NCBI RefSeq assembly: GCF_900141935.1
Contig: NZ_FQYX01000011.1
Span: forward strand, 56,684 to 120,683
Direction: 5' to 3'
DNA from: Arenibacter nanhaiticus
GTDB taxonomy: Bacteria; Bacteroidota; Bacteroidia; Flavobacteriales; Flavobacteriaceae
Length of the DNA: 64,000 nucleotides
A program made the position numbers and the translations under genes. How positions within the stretch are numbered: position 1 is the first letter of the stretch; each line of letters begins with the position of its first letter. A model generated the notes under the pieces. The model was not told the DNA's origin. It ran no database searches and saw only the letters and a program-made list of their open reading frames with translations. This document shows, one piece after another, positions 63,570 through 64,000 of the stretch.

Positions 63570-64000
63570 ATGAAATTAAGATCCCCCAATATTATTTTCG
63601 CCAACCCAACTATATCTCAGGTCTTAAAAAGATTTGCATCTTTATTGGTGCTAATGCTCTTGGCATTTTCTGGATATGGTCAAGATCCAATTAGTATAAG
63701 TGACGTGACCTTGGTTGAGGGGAATTCTGGTACCACTGCTTTTGAATTTACTGTAAGCGTCGATGGTGGCGGGAATGCTACCAATGAAATTACCTTCAAC
63801 TATGCTACCGCCGACAATACGGCTACTCTAGCTAACGGAGACTATCAATCATCCATGGGCATTGGTACAATTCCATTGGGTAGTCCTAATACTACGGTTA
63901 CTGTCCAAGTGAATGGTGATTTTTTTGTTGAACCAAACGAAGATTTTTTCGTTAATCTTTCTCTCCCTATCAATGCTACCATCACTGATGGGCAGGGAAT
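63570..64000 (+). CDS. Calx-beta domain surface protein, N-terminal part (cut by window edge)
   Basis: From ATG 63570 the frame is open to the window end (about 143 codons). It encodes a signal peptide (RFASLLVLMLLAFSGYGQ) and then a Calx-beta-like domain: ISDVTLVEGNSGTTAFEFTV, FNYATADNTATLANGDYQSS and FFVEPNEDFFVNLSLP. Such domains occur in long, repeated surface proteins of Flavobacteriaceae, usually with a sorting domain at the far end. The rest is not visible. Confidence 0.87.
   Translation, partial: MKLRSPNIIFANPTISQVLKRFASLLVLMLLAFSGYGQDPISISDVTLVEGNSGTTAFEFTVSVDGGGNATNEITFNYATADNTATLANGDYQSSMGIGTIPLGSPNTTVTVQVNGDFFVEPNEDFFVNLSLPINATITDGQG

Overview
The window looks like chromosomal core sequence from a marine-type Flavobacteriaceae (Bacteroidota). 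The signs are TAnnTTTG promoter boxes, little Shine-Dalgarno signal, an AT-rich base composition, type IX secretion and gliding genes (sprA, a porP/sprF-like gene, a C-terminal sorting-domain protein), an alternative complex III respiratory locus, a malic enzyme-phosphotransacetylase fusion and DUF2723/GT117. The genus cannot be fixed from the sequence alone. No prophage, insertion sequence, CRISPR array or classical defence locus was seen.

Layout. 1-4038: start of polA (cut by the window edge), glycosylasparaginase, cutC, a membrane metallophosphoesterase and a thioredoxin-fold protein without active-site cysteines. 4039-8028: a gene-poor gap with repeat copy A, then a large DUF2723 membrane protein. 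8195-8473: two identical tRNA-Gln genes. 8664-13623: the rimP-nusA-infB translation/transcription operon, with a strong hairpin in its leader. 13667-14038: a SPOR protein. 14270-25897: an eight-gene respiratory operon (actABCDEF-coxBA). 26111-32816: a head-GIN-like protein, ruvB, repeat copy B joined to a broken PepSY-like gene, queG, maeB and ruvA. 32822-41960: sprA, gcvH, a VanZ-like gene and tonB. 42145-47465: the second half of the oxidase locus (ctaB, two subunit III genes, subunit IV, an SCO-like protein, SCO, DUF420, a small CxxC membrane protein). 47466-47981: a gap with repeat copy C in inverted orientation. 47982-53809: a MacAB-TolC-like efflux operon. 53829-59529: tsaB, an MscS channel, dodecin, an Nfu-type Fe-S protein, a PorP/SprF-like protein, gamma carbonic anhydrase and fabD. 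59686-64000: a 1208-residue modular adhesin-like T9SS substrate and the start of a Calx-beta surface protein.

How the genes work together. ActABCDEF should oxidise menaquinol and pass electrons through cytochrome c domains to the aa3-type oxidase encoded by coxBA and by the subunit III/IV genes about 18 kb away. CtaB and SCO supply heme and copper for that oxidase. SprA is the T9SS outer-membrane channel that would export proteins such as the two large surface proteins at the right end. TonB energises outer-membrane transport.

The most unusual signal is a dispersed, about 80-bp, structured intergenic repeat with three copies (4566-4645, 28290-28360, 47539-47618 inverted). One copy has lost its 3' arm exactly where a decapitated PepSY-like gene begins. 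Other points worth a second look are an HhH-type domain fused to ActC, a 115-residue insert in one subunit III, the cysteine-less thioredoxin, His-rich tails in ActF and CoxA, and a duplicated multi-domain block in the T9SS substrate.
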